In this document: positions 40,773-49,725 of the stretch, in pieces
How positions within the stretch are numbered: position 1 is the stretch's first letter
Layout of the letters: each line of letters starts with the position of its first letter
Assembly: GCF_013782625.1 (NCBI RefSeq)
Contig: NZ_CP056199.1
Location: forward strand, 4,420,588 to 4,484,587
Source: Enterobacter sp. RHBSTW-00994
GTDB taxonomy: Bacteria > Pseudomonadota > Gammaproteobacteria > Enterobacterales > Enterobacteriaceae
Length of the DNA: 64,000 bases
Direction of reading: 5' to 3'
Position numbers and translations under genes: made by a program
The notes under the pieces: generated by a model
What the model saw: the letters and a program-made list of their open reading frames with translations, nothing else
What the model was told of the DNA's origin: nothing
The model's database searches: none

Positions 40773-41546
40773 TCAGTTTAAACGTTGACTTAACGCAACC
40801 AGCGCTGAACAAAACTCCGCGGGATGCGAGATAAACGGCGCATGCGCAGCCTTATCGATCACCAGAGATTCACTTTGCGGCCATCGCGTATCCAGCAGTG
40901 GAACCACTTTGCGTGGCACAAGCCCGTCCAGATAGCCGTAAATACGCAGATGCGGTACTTCCAGTAACGCCAGAGGCTCGCGCAGATCTGCGGTTTTCAG
41001 TATCTCCAGGCCACCATTTAGCACCTCAACATCCGGCATCGACAATGACAGCACCGTATTTTTCAACGTCCTGGCATCCTGACGCGCCGTTTCCGTTCCC
41101 ATGGTTTGCAAAGCCAGGAAGCGCTCAACCGTCCGTCGGAAGTCTTCACTCAACTGCTGCTGAAATCCGGCCAGTACCTCCGGTTTGATACCCGGCCAGC
41201 CCTCTCGTGCGCTAAAGCAGGGTGAAGAGGCGACCGTAACCAGCGCCTGCACACGTTCAGGGTGAGACAGCGCTATGCTGCTTGCCACCAGCCCGCCCAG
41301 ACTCCATCCAAGCCAGATCGCTTTTTGCGGCGCGGCATCCAGAACATGCTGAGCCATCTCATCAAGCGACATCTCGCCAAAGCTGTGACTACGGCCAAAG
41401 CCCGGCAGATCCACCAGGTGCAACGTAAACTGCGAGGCCAGTTCCTCACTAATGCAATGCCATACCTCAGCGTTCAGCCCCCATCCGTGCAGCAGCACAA
41501 GATGGCAATTTCCCGTTCCCGTGGTCTGCCACCAGAGTGTTTTCAT
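40773..41546 (-). CDS. bioH: pimeloyl-ACP methyl ester carboxylesterase
   Basis: Alpha/beta hydrolase that frees pimeloyl-ACP from its methyl ester in biotin synthesis. It has 257 residues (256 in E. coli) with catalytic triad Ser82 (GWSLGG), Asp207 (GYLDGLV) and His235 (AAHAPF). It is divergent from gntX with only 36 bases between the starts. Confidence 0.97.
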   Translation of the reverse strand: MKTLWWQTTGTGNCHLVLLHGWGLNAEVWHCISEELASQFTLHLVDLPGFGRSHSFGEMSLDEMAQHVLDAAPQKAIWLGWSLGGLVASSIALSHPERVQALVTVASSPCFSAREGWPGIKPEVLAGFQQQLSEDFRRTVERFLALQTMGTETARQDARTLKNTVLSLSMPDVEVLNGGLEILKTADLREPLALLEVPHLRIYGYLDGLVPRKVVPLLDTRWPQSESLVIDKAAHAPFISHPAEFCSALVALSQRLN

Positions 41547-41582
41547 CGGTTACTGTTCTCTTTTTTTACAGGGAGGTTGCAC

Positions 41583-42266
41583 ATGCTAACAGTGCCAGGC
41601 TTATGCTGGCTATGCCGAATGCCGCTCGCGTTGAGCCACTGGGGAATATGTTCCGTCTGCACGTATGCGCTCACCCCACGCATCACCGTCTGCCCGCAGT
41701 GCGGTCTGTCAGCCGTCAGCCAGATCGTCCCCTGCGGGCGATGCCTGCAAAAACCGCCGCCATGGAATGCGTTAGTGGCAGTCAACGACTATGTTCCGCC
41801 GCTGAGCCGCCTTATCCACGCCTTCAAATTCGCTCGCCAGACCACGCTGGCCTCCTCACTCGCACGCGTGCTACTGCTGGCCCTTCTGGCGGCGCGCCGT
41901 TCTCGCGCATTACCGCGTGTCGACCTCATCGTGAACGTCCCACTACACAGAAGACGCCACTGGCGACGGGGCTATAATCAAAGTGATTTGCTGTGCCGCC
42001 CTCTGGCGTACTGGCTCAACTGTCGCTACGTTCCCTCAGCAATCAAACGCGTGCGGGCGACAGCAATACAGCATCAGCTCAGTGCCTCGTTACGCAAAAG
42101 AAATCTTAAAAAGGCCTTTCACCTTGAATTACCGGTCAAAGGGCTCCATATCGCCATTGTGGATGATGTCGTCACTACCGGCAGTACCATTGCAGAACTA
42201 TCCCGACTGCTTTTGCAAAGCGGCGCAGCATCGGTTCAGGTATGGTGTCTTTGTCGTACCTTGTAG
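41583..42266 (+). CDS. gntX: ComF-family phosphoribosyltransferase-like protein GntX
   Basis: A 227-residue ComF/GntX protein. The N-terminus has zinc-finger-like cysteine pairs (LCWLC, ICSVC, VCPQC, PCGRC) and the C-terminus a phosphoribosyltransferase fold with VDDVVTTGST. In E. coli it has been linked to use of DNA as a nutrient, which would tie in with hofMNOPQ in this window. GGGAGG precedes the ATG at 41583. The frame stays open upstream through bioH, but that part is antisense to bioH. Confidence 0.92.
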   Translation: MLTVPGLCWLCRMPLALSHWGICSVCTYALTPRITVCPQCGLSAVSQIVPCGRCLQKPPPWNALVAVNDYVPPLSRLIHAFKFARQTTLASSLARVLLLALLAARRSRALPRVDLIVNVPLHRRRHWRRGYNQSDLLCRPLAYWLNCRYVPSAIKRVRATAIQHQLSASLRKRNLKKAFHLELPVKGLHIAIVDDVVTTGSTIAELSRLLLQSGAASVQVWCLCRTL

Positions 42267-42327
42267 CCCTTTTCCGATGGGCGTATTATTATACCCAGGT
42301 AATTTAGTCAACTATTAGGCCAAAGCT

Positions 42328-42903
42328 ATGATCCGTATTTCCGATTCTGCACAAGCGCACTTTGCCAAACTGCTGGCAAATCAGGAAGAAGGGACGCAGA
42401 TCCGCGTGTTTGTGATCAATCCAGGCACTCCGAATGCAGAATGCGGTGTCTCTTATTGTCCTCCGGACGCTGTGGAAGCAACTGACACTGCCCTTAAATT
42501 TGAACAGCTCACTGCCTATGTTGATGAGCTGAGCGCGCCGTATCTTGACGATGCGGAAATTGATTTCGTCACCGACCAGTTGGGTTCTCAGCTGACGCTG
42601 AAAGCGCCTAACGCAAAAATGCGTAAAGTGTCTGACGACGCCCCGCTGATGGAGCGTGTGGAATATCTGCTGCAATCGCAGATCAACCCACAACTGGCAG
42701 GACACGGTGGTCGTGTCACTCTGATGGAAATCACTGACGATGGTCTTGCTATCCTGCAATTCGGTGGCGGATGCAACGGTTGCTCCATGGTCGATGTGAC
42801 GCTGAAAGAAGGGATCGAGAAACAACTGTTGAACGAATTCCCTGAACTGAAAGGCGTGCGTGACCTGACTGAACACCAGCGCGGTGAGCACTCTTACTAC
42901 TAA
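42328..42903 (+). CDS. nfuA: Fe/S biogenesis protein NfuA
   Basis: Scaffold/carrier for [4Fe-4S] clusters under stress or iron limitation, 191 residues as in E. coli. The N-terminal part is a degenerate A-type carrier domain and the C-terminal Nfu domain has Cys149 and Cys152 (GGGCNGCSM). It lies 61 bases after gntX. Confidence 0.98.
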   Translation: MIRISDSAQAHFAKLLANQEEGTQIRVFVINPGTPNAECGVSYCPPDAVEATDTALKFEQLTAYVDELSAPYLDDAEIDFVTDQLGSQLTLKAPNAKMRKVSDDAPLMERVEYLLQSQINPQLAGHGGRVTLMEITDDGLAILQFGGGCNGCSMVDVTLKEGIEKQLLNEFPELKGVRDLTEHQRGEHSYY

Positions 42904-42965
42904 GTTCCTGCCAGTGCCCCCGCTTACGGTAGCACCAGGAAGAGTGCAGTGTGATGCCCTCATAC

Positions 42966-43027
42966 CGCCCCTCACCCACCGGAGAGGGCGAAAATATTAA
43001 AAACGGTAACCCAAAGGTTACCGTTTT
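42966..43027 (+). terminator. composite repeat plus terminator after nfuA
   Basis: An imperfect CGCCCCTCACC/GGAGAGGGCG palindrome (42966-42990) is followed by a strong hairpin, AAAACGGTAACC (43000-43011) with GGTTACCGTTTT (43016-43027). The same two-part arrangement with related sequence follows glpD. Confidence 0.85.
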
Positions 43028-43102
43028 GCGTTTACCTCCCCATATGTTGACCTGCGTCTCATAATTTAAATTTTGCCCGCCAGGGTGATTCTCAACCCGA
43101 CC

Positions 43103-43118
43103 ATGTTACCCGTATCAT
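43103..43118. promoter_or_regulatory. GntR-like operator 1
   Basis: ATGTTAC-CC-GTATCAT, an inverted repeat with one mismatch between arms, close to the known GntR operator type. It is 160 bases before the gntT ATG. Confidence 0.7.
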
Positions 43119-43243
43119 TCTCGTGGGCACTAAGCACACTCATAACAGCCGTCTAAACTCATATGTTTCGTGGGCAATCAGTATTAGTGCCGCAAATCCT
43201 CTGTTCCCAGTTGGGACAAATGGACGTTGTCGTTGAAACAATG

Positions 43244-43259
43244 ACGTTACCCATAACAA
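43244..43259. promoter_or_regulatory. GntR-like operator 2
   Basis: ACGTTACCCATAACAA, a weaker GntR-type inverted repeat 20 bases before the ATG. Its centre is 141 bp from operator 1, a spacing that would permit DNA looping. Confidence 0.6.
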
Positions 43260-43278
43260 TTCAAAGGCCAGGTAAATC

Positions 43279-44595
43279 ATGCCATTAGTCATCGTCGCTA
43301 TCGGTGTAGTCTTATTACTGCTCTTGATGATCCGTTTCAAACTGAACGGGTTTATCGCTCTGGTTCTGGTGGCACTTGCAGTCGGTCTGATGCAAGGTAT
43401 GCCGCTGGTGAAAGTTATCAGCTCTATCAAAGCCGGTGTCGGCGGCACGCTTGGCAGTCTGGCCTTGATCATGGGCTTCGGCGCAATGCTCGGCAAAATG
43501 CTGGCAGACTGCGGCGGCGCACAACGTATTGCCACCACCCTGATTGCCAAATTCGGTAAACAGCACATTCAGTGGGCCGTGGTATTAACCGGTTTTACCG
43601 TCGGTTTTGCCCTGTTCTATGAAGTGGGCTTCGTGCTGATGCTGCCACTGGTATTCACCATCGCCGCGGCGGCAAACATTCCTCTGCTGTATGTCGGTGT
43701 ACCTATGGCTGCGGCCCTGTCCGTAACCCACGGCTTCCTGCCGCCGCACCCAGGCCCAACCGCTATTGCGACCATTTTCCACGCCGATATGGGTAAAACC
43801 CTGCTGTTCGGTACAATTCTGGCCATCCCGACCGTTATCCTGGCAGGCCCGGTCTACGCCCGTTTCCTGAAAAGCATCGATAAGCCTATCCCGGAAGGTC
43901 TGTACAGCGCGAAAACCTTTACCGAGGAAGAGATGCCAGGTTTTGGCGTCAGCGTCTGGACCTCACTGGTTCCGGTCGTGCTGATGGCGATGCGTGCAAT
44001 CGCTGAGATGGTGCTGCCAAAAGGTCACGCTTTCCTGTCTGTTGCGGAATTCCTCGGCGACCCTGTGATGGCAACGCTGATTGCCGTTCTGATTGCGATG
44101 TTTACCTTTGGCCTGAACCGTGGTCGTTCAATGGATCAGATCAACGACACGTTGACTTCATCCATCAAAATCATCGCGATGATGCTGCTGATTATCGGCG
44201 GTGGCGGTGCATTCAAGCAGGTTCTGGTCGACAGTGGCGTTGATAAATACATCGCTTCCATGATGCATGAAACCAATGTCTCACCAATCCTGATGGCCTG
44301 GTCTATTGCGGCGGTTCTGCGTATCGCATTAGGTTCTGCAACGGTTGCCGCTATTACCGCGGGCGGTATTGTTGCGCCGCTGATTGCGACTACAGGTGTA
44401 AGCCCTGAGCTGATGGTTATCGCAGTTGGCTCCGGTAGCGTGATTTTCTCTCACGTGAACGATCCGGGCTTCTGGCTGTTCAAGGAGTACTTCAACCTGA
44501 CCATCGGTGAAACCATCAAGTCCTGGTCAGCTCTGGAAACCATTATTTCGGTGTGTGGCCTGGTAGGGTGTCTGCTGCTGAATATGGCAATCTGA
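43279..44595 (+). CDS. gntT: high-affinity gluconate transporter
   Basis: Inner-membrane gluconate:H+ symporter of the GntP family, 438 residues as in E. coli and nearly identical to it. It has about a dozen or more hydrophobic segments and family motifs such as GFLPPHPGPTAIATIF and VIFSHVNDPGFW. GntR repression is suggested by the two operators. It converges on malQ. Confidence 0.97.
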   Translation: MPLVIVAIGVVLLLLLMIRFKLNGFIALVLVALAVGLMQGMPLVKVISSIKAGVGGTLGSLALIMGFGAMLGKMLADCGGAQRIATTLIAKFGKQHIQWAVVLTGFTVGFALFYEVGFVLMLPLVFTIAAAANIPLLYVGVPMAAALSVTHGFLPPHPGPTAIATIFHADMGKTLLFGTILAIPTVILAGPVYARFLKSIDKPIPEGLYSAKTFTEEEMPGFGVSVWTSLVPVVLMAMRAIAEMVLPKGHAFLSVAEFLGDPVMATLIAVLIAMFTFGLNRGRSMDQINDTLTSSIKIIAMMLLIIGGGGAFKQVLVDSGVDKYIASMMHETNVSPILMAWSIAAVLRIALGSATVAAITAGGIVAPLIATTGVSPELMVIAVGSGSVIFSHVNDPGFWLFKEYFNLTIGETIKSWSALETIISVCGLVGCLLLNMAI

Positions 44596-44602
44596 TGTAA
44601 AA

Positions 44603-44633
44603 AAGCCGGGTGGCGCTAGCGCTTACCCGGCTT
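44603..44633. terminator. bidirectional REP-like terminator between gntT and malQ
   Basis: AAGCCGGGT (44603-44611) pairs with ACCCGGCTT (44625-44633), with A-rich sequence before and GTATTT after. It serves both converging genes. Confidence 0.8.
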
Positions 44634-44649
44634 GTATTTCCCGTCGAAA

Positions 44650-46737
44650 CTATCGTTTCTGGCTCAACGCTCTTCTGCGTTTATCCAAATCTTTAATCAG
44701 CTTGTTCACCTCATCATCGGCAAACATCTTCTCAAGCGTTATGGACAACTTGCGACGCCAGTTCTTGTACTGGTAGCTCGTTCCCGGAATGTTCACCGGT
44801 TCTGCCATATCAATCCAGTCTTCCGGCTGTAACCCCAACAAGGCACTATTGCTGTCAGCAATGTAACGCTGCAAACCACGGTTGAGGGTGCTCGTCATCG
44901 ACATCAATGAAGCCTTATGTCCAGCCCGTTTCGGCAGACAGCCGTGTTTATGCAGGGCATCCAGCAGACCTTGCTTCGCCAGTTCACGATCCTGGTACAA
45001 CCCGCGTAGCACCTCTTCATCCGGATAAAGACCAAGCGTTTTACCCAGCGTCAGGTCACCACTTTCCCAATAACCTTTGAGCGTAGGAAGATCATGCGTC
45101 GTCGCGACAGCCATTGATTGTTCCGGGTACGCCTGCGGCGCACGGAAGATTTTCTCATGGTCATTCTCAAAATAGAGCACTTTGTAGGAGTAAACGCCGC
45201 TATCTCGTAGCTTACTGACAATCTCTACCGGCACAGTTCCCAGATCTTCACCGATCACCATGCACTGATGGCGCTTACTCTCCAGCGCCAGGATCGAGAG
45301 CAAATCATCGACGGGATACTGAACATACGCCCCGTGATCGGCTGTTTCGCCATATGGGATCCACCACAGACGCAGCACCGACATGACATGGTCAATGCGC
45401 AGCGCTCCGCAGTTCTGCATGTTGGCACGCAGCAGGTCGATAAACGGTTCGTAAGCCCTTGCCACCATGACGTGCGGATCGATTGGCGGTAAGCCCCAGT
45501 TTTGTCCGAGTGGGCCAAGAATATCCGGCGGCGCCCCCACTGATGCTTTCAGGCAATAGAGATCGCGGTCGCACCAGGTTTCCGCTCCGCCTTCAGCCAC
45601 ACCAACAGCCAGATCGCGATACAGCCCAATCGGCATATTATAGCCCTGACTCACCTGCCAGCAGGCAGCGAACTGGCTGTAAGCCAGCCACTGCAACCAC
45701 AGGTAGAAATCCACTTCATCCGTATGCTTTTCACAGAAGGCTTTCACTTCAGGAGTATCAACGGATTGATAAGCTTCCGGCCACACCGGCCAGCCCCAGC
45801 GCATTTCATCCTCTTTCACCTGATACGCATGCAGCGCGTCAAACGCCGCCTGCCAGTAGAGGCTCTCCCCCTCCTGCGTCACAAACTGACGGAAAGCGGA
45901 CATCTGCTCGTCATCACGTTGCGCGAAACCTTTCCACGCCAGACGTAATGCCGCCATTTTTAGCGCGGTAACAGTGGCATAATCCACCCAGTCAGCGTTG
46001 CGCGCCTGTTTCAGCGCCTGCTGAGTCGTGCTCAGCGTCCACCAGTCCTGCGCCTCTTTACTGTTCCTGAAATCGTCGATCGCATTCACATCGATATAGA
46101 TGACATTCAGCCAACGGCGGGACGAGGGGCTATATGGGCTGGCACTTTCCGGGTTAGCCGGGTAGAGAGCGTGGATCGGGTTGAGGCCAATAAACGCACC
46201 ACCGCGCTCGCCAACATTGGCCAGCATCTTTTTCAGATCGCCAAAATCGCCGATACCCCAGTTACTGTCAGAACGCAGCGTATAGAGCTGCACGCATGCA
46301 CCCCACAGCTTTTTACCTTCCAATAGCGCCTGTGGTTCATAGCAACGTTTTGGCGCAACAATCACCCGACAGTGAAAACGCATGTCATCCTGGGTGAGCG
46401 TTAGTGTGTGATAGCCCTCCGGCAGTTTCGCCGGAAGGGTAAGTGCTTTGCCACCGGTTGCGTGGCCCTTATGCTGATGGCCCTCTTCTGTGGTGAGAAG
46501 CCAGCTAAATTCGCCGCGCCCCTCCACCATCAGCGGCATTTTTTTGCCCGCGGTGAAGACTTTAACGTTCGGCACTGGCGTTCCCGACGCTTTCGCGTCG
46601 GGTTTGGCCCTGTGCATGGCATCCAGCAAACGTCTTTTGGTGTCAGCGCCAATAGACTGTGGTTTGCCGTGAGCATTGATGTAACTGAGGCTGATCCCCG
46701 CCGCCTGCGCGGCACTATCCAGACGTTTACTCTCCAT
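44650..46737 (-). CDS. malQ: 4-alpha-glucanotransferase (amylomaltase)
   Basis: Cytoplasmic GH77 enzyme that transfers glucan units between maltodextrins and releases glucose. It has 695 residues (694 in E. coli). Catalytic segments: LRIDHVMSV (nucleophile Asp), IGEDLGTVP (acid/base Glu) and ATTHDLPTLKGY. It lies 9 bases after malP in the malPQ operon. Confidence 0.97.
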   Translation of the reverse strand: MESKRLDSAAQAAGISLSYINAHGKPQSIGADTKRRLLDAMHRAKPDAKASGTPVPNVKVFTAGKKMPLMVEGRGEFSWLLTTEEGHQHKGHATGGKALTLPAKLPEGYHTLTLTQDDMRFHCRVIVAPKRCYEPQALLEGKKLWGACVQLYTLRSDSNWGIGDFGDLKKMLANVGERGGAFIGLNPIHALYPANPESASPYSPSSRRWLNVIYIDVNAIDDFRNSKEAQDWWTLSTTQQALKQARNADWVDYATVTALKMAALRLAWKGFAQRDDEQMSAFRQFVTQEGESLYWQAAFDALHAYQVKEDEMRWGWPVWPEAYQSVDTPEVKAFCEKHTDEVDFYLWLQWLAYSQFAACWQVSQGYNMPIGLYRDLAVGVAEGGAETWCDRDLYCLKASVGAPPDILGPLGQNWGLPPIDPHVMVARAYEPFIDLLRANMQNCGALRIDHVMSVLRLWWIPYGETADHGAYVQYPVDDLLSILALESKRHQCMVIGEDLGTVPVEIVSKLRDSGVYSYKVLYFENDHEKIFRAPQAYPEQSMAVATTHDLPTLKGYWESGDLTLGKTLGLYPDEEVLRGLYQDRELAKQGLLDALHKHGCLPKRAGHKASLMSMTSTLNRGLQRYIADSNSALLGLQPEDWIDMAEPVNIPGTSYQYKNWRRKLSITLEKMFADDEVNKLIKDLDKRRRALSQKR

Positions 46738-46746
46738 CGCGCTTCC

Positions 46747-49140
46747 TTAGCGTTTTGCCTGCCAGATACGGGCCTGATAATCACGGATTGAACGGTCAGA
46801 GCTGAACATGCCACAGCGAGCGGTGTTCAGAATGCACGCACGGGTCCAGGCTTCCTGATCGCGATACAACACGTCGACCTGCTTTTGCGCTTCCACGTAG
46901 GCCGCAAAATCCGCCATCACCAGGTATGGGTCACCGCCGTGTTTGTCCATGCTGTGCAGCATCTGGTCAAACGCGTGCTTATCGCCATCGCTGTATTTAC
47001 CGCTTTCCAGCTCTTTCAGAACGGCATCAAGCACTTTGTCTTTCTTACGCCATTTCACCGGGTCGTAGCCTTTCGCTTTAATGGCTTTCACGTCTTCCAC
47101 GGTATGGCCGAAGATAAAGATGTTCTCTTCACCTACCTTCTCGGCAATTTCGACGTTTGCACCATCCAGCGTGCCCACCGTCAACGCGCCATTGAGTGCC
47201 AGTTTCATGTTGCCTGTTCCGGAGGCCTCTTTACCCGCCGTGGAAATCTGCTCAGAGATATCCGCAGCCGGGATCAGCATTTCTGCGGCAGAAACACAAT
47301 AATCCGGCAGGAACACCACTTTCAGTTTGTCGCCCACTTTCGGATCATTGTTGATAGCTTCAGCTACCTTGTTGATCGCCAGAATAATGTTTTTCGCCAG
47401 ATAGTAGCCCGGTGCAGCTTTTGCGCCGAACAGGAACACACGCGGTACGCGATCCGCTTCCGGGTTCTCGCGGATCTCTTTGTACAGTGCCAGAATGTGC
47501 AGCAAGTTCAGGTGCTGACGTTTGTACTCATGCAAACGCTTGATCTGGATATCAAAAATCGCATGCGGGTTGATCTCAATCCCGGTGCGTACCTTCACGA
47601 ACGCAGCCAGACGGACTTTGTTCTCCAGCTTGATCGCGCGGTAGGTTTCACGGAATTTCGCGTCATCAGCATATTTTTCCAGATTGATGAGCTGGTCCAG
47701 ATCGTTAGCCCACTCTTTCTTCAGTGTTTTATCCAGCAGGCCTGCCAGCAGTGGGTTGCACTGTTTGATCCAACGACGTGGCGTAATGCCGTTGGTCACG
47801 TTGTGGAATTTGGTTGGCCATAAATGGTGATATTCCGGGAACAGATCTTTCACCACCAGATCGGAGTGCAGCGCCGCAACGCCGTTGACGGCAAAGCCAC
47901 CCACCACGCACATGTTCGCCATGCGCACCTGTTTATCGTGAACCACAGCCAGTTTCGCCCAGACTGCTTTGTTACCCGGCCAGGTTTTATCCACCAGTTT
48001 CTTAAACTTGTCGTTAATCTTGTTGATGATCTGCATGTGGCGTGGCAGCAACGTTTTCACCAGCTTCTCATCCCAGCACTCCAGCGCTTCTGGCATCAAG
48101 GTGTGGTTGGTGTAAGCAAACGTGCGGCTGGTGATCGCCCAGGCGTCATCCCAGTTCAGCTGGTGCTCATCAATCAGCACGCGCAGCAATTCCGGGATCG
48201 CAATGGTTGGGTGAGTATCGTTAAGCTGAATCACTTCGAAATCGGGCAGTTGCACCAGCTTACGGCCTGCCAGGTGATGGCGGCGAAGAATATCGGCAAC
48301 AGAACAGGCACACTGGAAATACTGCTGCATCAGACGCAGTTTTTTACCCGCCAGATGGTTGTCGTTCGGGTAGAGAACCTTTGTCAGTTTCTCGGCATCG
48401 ATACCCTGCTGCTCCGCGCGCAAGAAATCGCCATCGTTGAATTTGGTCAGGTTGAACGGATGGGCGTGCTTCGCCTGCCACAGACGCAGTGGCTGCGACA
48501 CCCCATTACGGTAGCCCAGCACAGGCAGATCCCAGGCTTCGCCGGTGATCGTAAAAGCAGGTTCCCAGAGGCCTTGTTTCGTGACTTTTCCGCCAATCCC
48601 CACCTGCACATCAAGCTGCGCATTGTGGCGGAACCACGGGTACGTATTGCGATGCCAGTCATCCGGCGCTTCCATCTGATGGCCATCGGCAAACGACTGA
48701 CGGAACAGACCATATTGATAGTTAAGGCCATAGCCAATTGCGGACTGACCGACCGTTGCCATGGAGTCGAGGAAACAGGCCGCCAGGCGTCCCAGACCGC
48801 CGTTACCCAGCGCCGGGTCGGTCTCTTCTTCCAGTAAATCAGTAAGGTTAATGTCGTGCTCTTTCAGGACATCGCCCACATCCTGATACCAGCCCAGGTT
48901 CAACAAGTTATTGCCTGTCAGACGGCCAATCAGGAACTCCATTGAAATGTAGTTGACGTGACGCTGGCCTTTGACAGGCTTCGCCACTGGCTGTGCATCA
49001 AGTTGCTCTGCGAGCGCGCCACTGACTGCCTGCCACCACTGGTGAGGTGTCATATCCTGCGCAGCATGAAGACCGAAACGCTGCCACTGACGTGTCAGGG
49101 CAGCCTGAAATTGAGCTTTGTTAAAAGTAGGCTGTGACAT
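46747..49140 (-). CDS. malP: maltodextrin phosphorylase
   Basis: PLP-dependent glucan phosphorylase that makes glucose 1-phosphate from maltodextrins, 797 residues as in E. coli. The PLP lysine is in [14 protein letters not shown]. The start at 49140 (MSQPTF) is chosen over 49173. Its paralogue GlgP lies 7 kb downstream. The reverse strand is open over most of the gene by codon bias only. Confidence 0.97.
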   Translation of the reverse strand: MSQPTFNKAQFQAALTRQWQRFGLHAAQDMTPHQWWQAVSGALAEQLDAQPVAKPVKGQRHVNYISMEFLIGRLTGNNLLNLGWYQDVGDVLKEHDINLTDLLEEETDPALGNGGLGRLAACFLDSMATVGQSAIGYGLNYQYGLFRQSFADGHQMEAPDDWHRNTYPWFRHNAQLDVQVGIGGKVTKQGLWEPAFTITGEAWDLPVLGYRNGVSQPLRLWQAKHAHPFNLTKFNDGDFLRAEQQGIDAEKLTKVLYPNDNHLAGKKLRLMQQYFQCACSVADILRRHHLAGRKLVQLPDFEVIQLNDTHPTIAIPELLRVLIDEHQLNWDDAWAITSRTFAYTNHTLMPEALECWDEKLVKTLLPRHMQIINKINDKFKKLVDKTWPGNKAVWAKLAVVHDKQVRMANMCVVGGFAVNGVAALHSDLVVKDLFPEYHHLWPTKFHNVTNGITPRRWIKQCNPLLAGLLDKTLKKEWANDLDQLINLEKYADDAKFRETYRAIKLENKVRLAAFVKVRTGIEINPHAIFDIQIKRLHEYKRQHLNLLHILALYKEIRENPEADRVPRVFLFGAKAAPGYYLAKNIILAINKVAEAINNDPKVGDKLKVVFLPDYCVSAAEMLIPAADISEQISTAGKEASGTGNMKLALNGALTVGTLDGANVEIAEKVGEENIFIFGHTVEDVKAIKAKGYDPVKWRKKDKVLDAVLKELESGKYSDGDKHAFDQMLHSMDKHGGDPYLVMADFAAYVEAQKQVDVLYRDQEAWTRACILNTARCGMFSSDRSIRDYQARIWQAKR

Positions 49141-49208
49141 AGGGAATCGGCATCCTGTAGAGAGAGAAAACATGTTGGCGCTAGTGTGCCTGGCTCACTG
49201 CGCCTCTT

Positions 49209-49253
49209 CCTCATCCTGTAGGGGATTAGACAGGGAGGAGTAGCGGGGATGAG
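49209..49253. promoter_or_regulatory. MalT box cluster of malPQ
   Basis: A GGATGAGG box in the direction of malP (49216-49209) and two boxes in the opposite direction, GGGAGGAG (49233-49240) and GGGGATGAG (49245-49253). The arrangement of one promoter-proximal box and an opposed pair agrees with the MalT-activated malP promoter of E. coli as I remember it. A GGGGATTAG sequence at 49221-49229 may be a degenerate extra. Confidence 0.7.
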
Positions 49254-49587
49254 CGTAAAAGTGTGATCAAAGCCACTCTATGAGCATAGATCGAGTGTGC
49301 GCTGATGGAGAAAAGATAACCGGGAAGAGTGTCAAAAAAATGAAATGCAGTTTCGGGTAAAATTAATCCGCCCTGAAATGATTACTTACGTAGAATAATA
49401 TTTCTGCAATTCAGGACTATCTCAGTACGGTATTAAGCTGGCTTAACTTTACCGGGGCTTTATTAACTTTTACGTCACTATACCGTTCTGAAACCCGTTT
49501 CAGGATAACCGCACCAAATGCATACAAGCCAGCATCCACGCGGTATGTAAGCCATTTAAAAAAGTTCCCACCGTTATCTAAATAATT

Positions 49588-49605
49588 TTGTGACAGAGTG
49601 CAAAT
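49588..49605 (+). promoter_or_regulatory. CRP-like site of malT
   Basis: TTGTGACAGAGTGCAAAT matches the first CRP half-site well and the second poorly. It lies about 65 bases upstream of the TTATAT candidate -10, consistent with the class I arrangement known for malT. Confidence 0.65.
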
Positions 49606-49725
49606 TCAGAGGCACAAAACCCGGACATAACTTGCAATAGTTCCCTTTCTGGCCGACCTTATATCTATTAATTACGAAGCGCAAAAAAAATCAAATTCCT
49701 CGTTCCCCACAGTGAAGTGAAAAAT

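Larger units (their letters stand above)
43028..43278 (+). promoter_or_regulatory. gntT upstream region
   Basis: About 250 bases without a gene, carrying two GntR-like operators. No clear CRP site or hexamer pair could be chosen with confidence. Confidence 0.5.
49141..49725. promoter_or_regulatory. malP-malT divergent regulatory region
   Basis: 585 bases without a gene. The malP side holds MalT boxes, and the malT side a CRP-like site (49588-49605) with a possible -10 TTATAT (49659-49664). The middle part (about 49260-49580) is AT-rich with no clear gene, repeat or site. Confidence 0.6.

Noticed and set aside
41262..41582. Long N-terminal extension of gntX
   Set aside because: The extra 107 codons are antisense to bioH; the GntX family starts at MLTVPG, which has a GGGAGG ribosome site.
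46885..48837. Two long + strand open frames (312 and 337 codons) end to end, opposite malP
   Set aside because: They share one frame broken by a single stop and lie wholly inside malP on the other strand. Such shadows are common over strongly expressed, codon-biased genes; there is no ribosome site or recognisable domain.
47824..48837. Possibility that malP and glgP are one duplicated gene with a recent conversion tract
   Set aside because: The two phosphorylases differ throughout and each matches its own E. coli orthologue, so an old duplication explains them.
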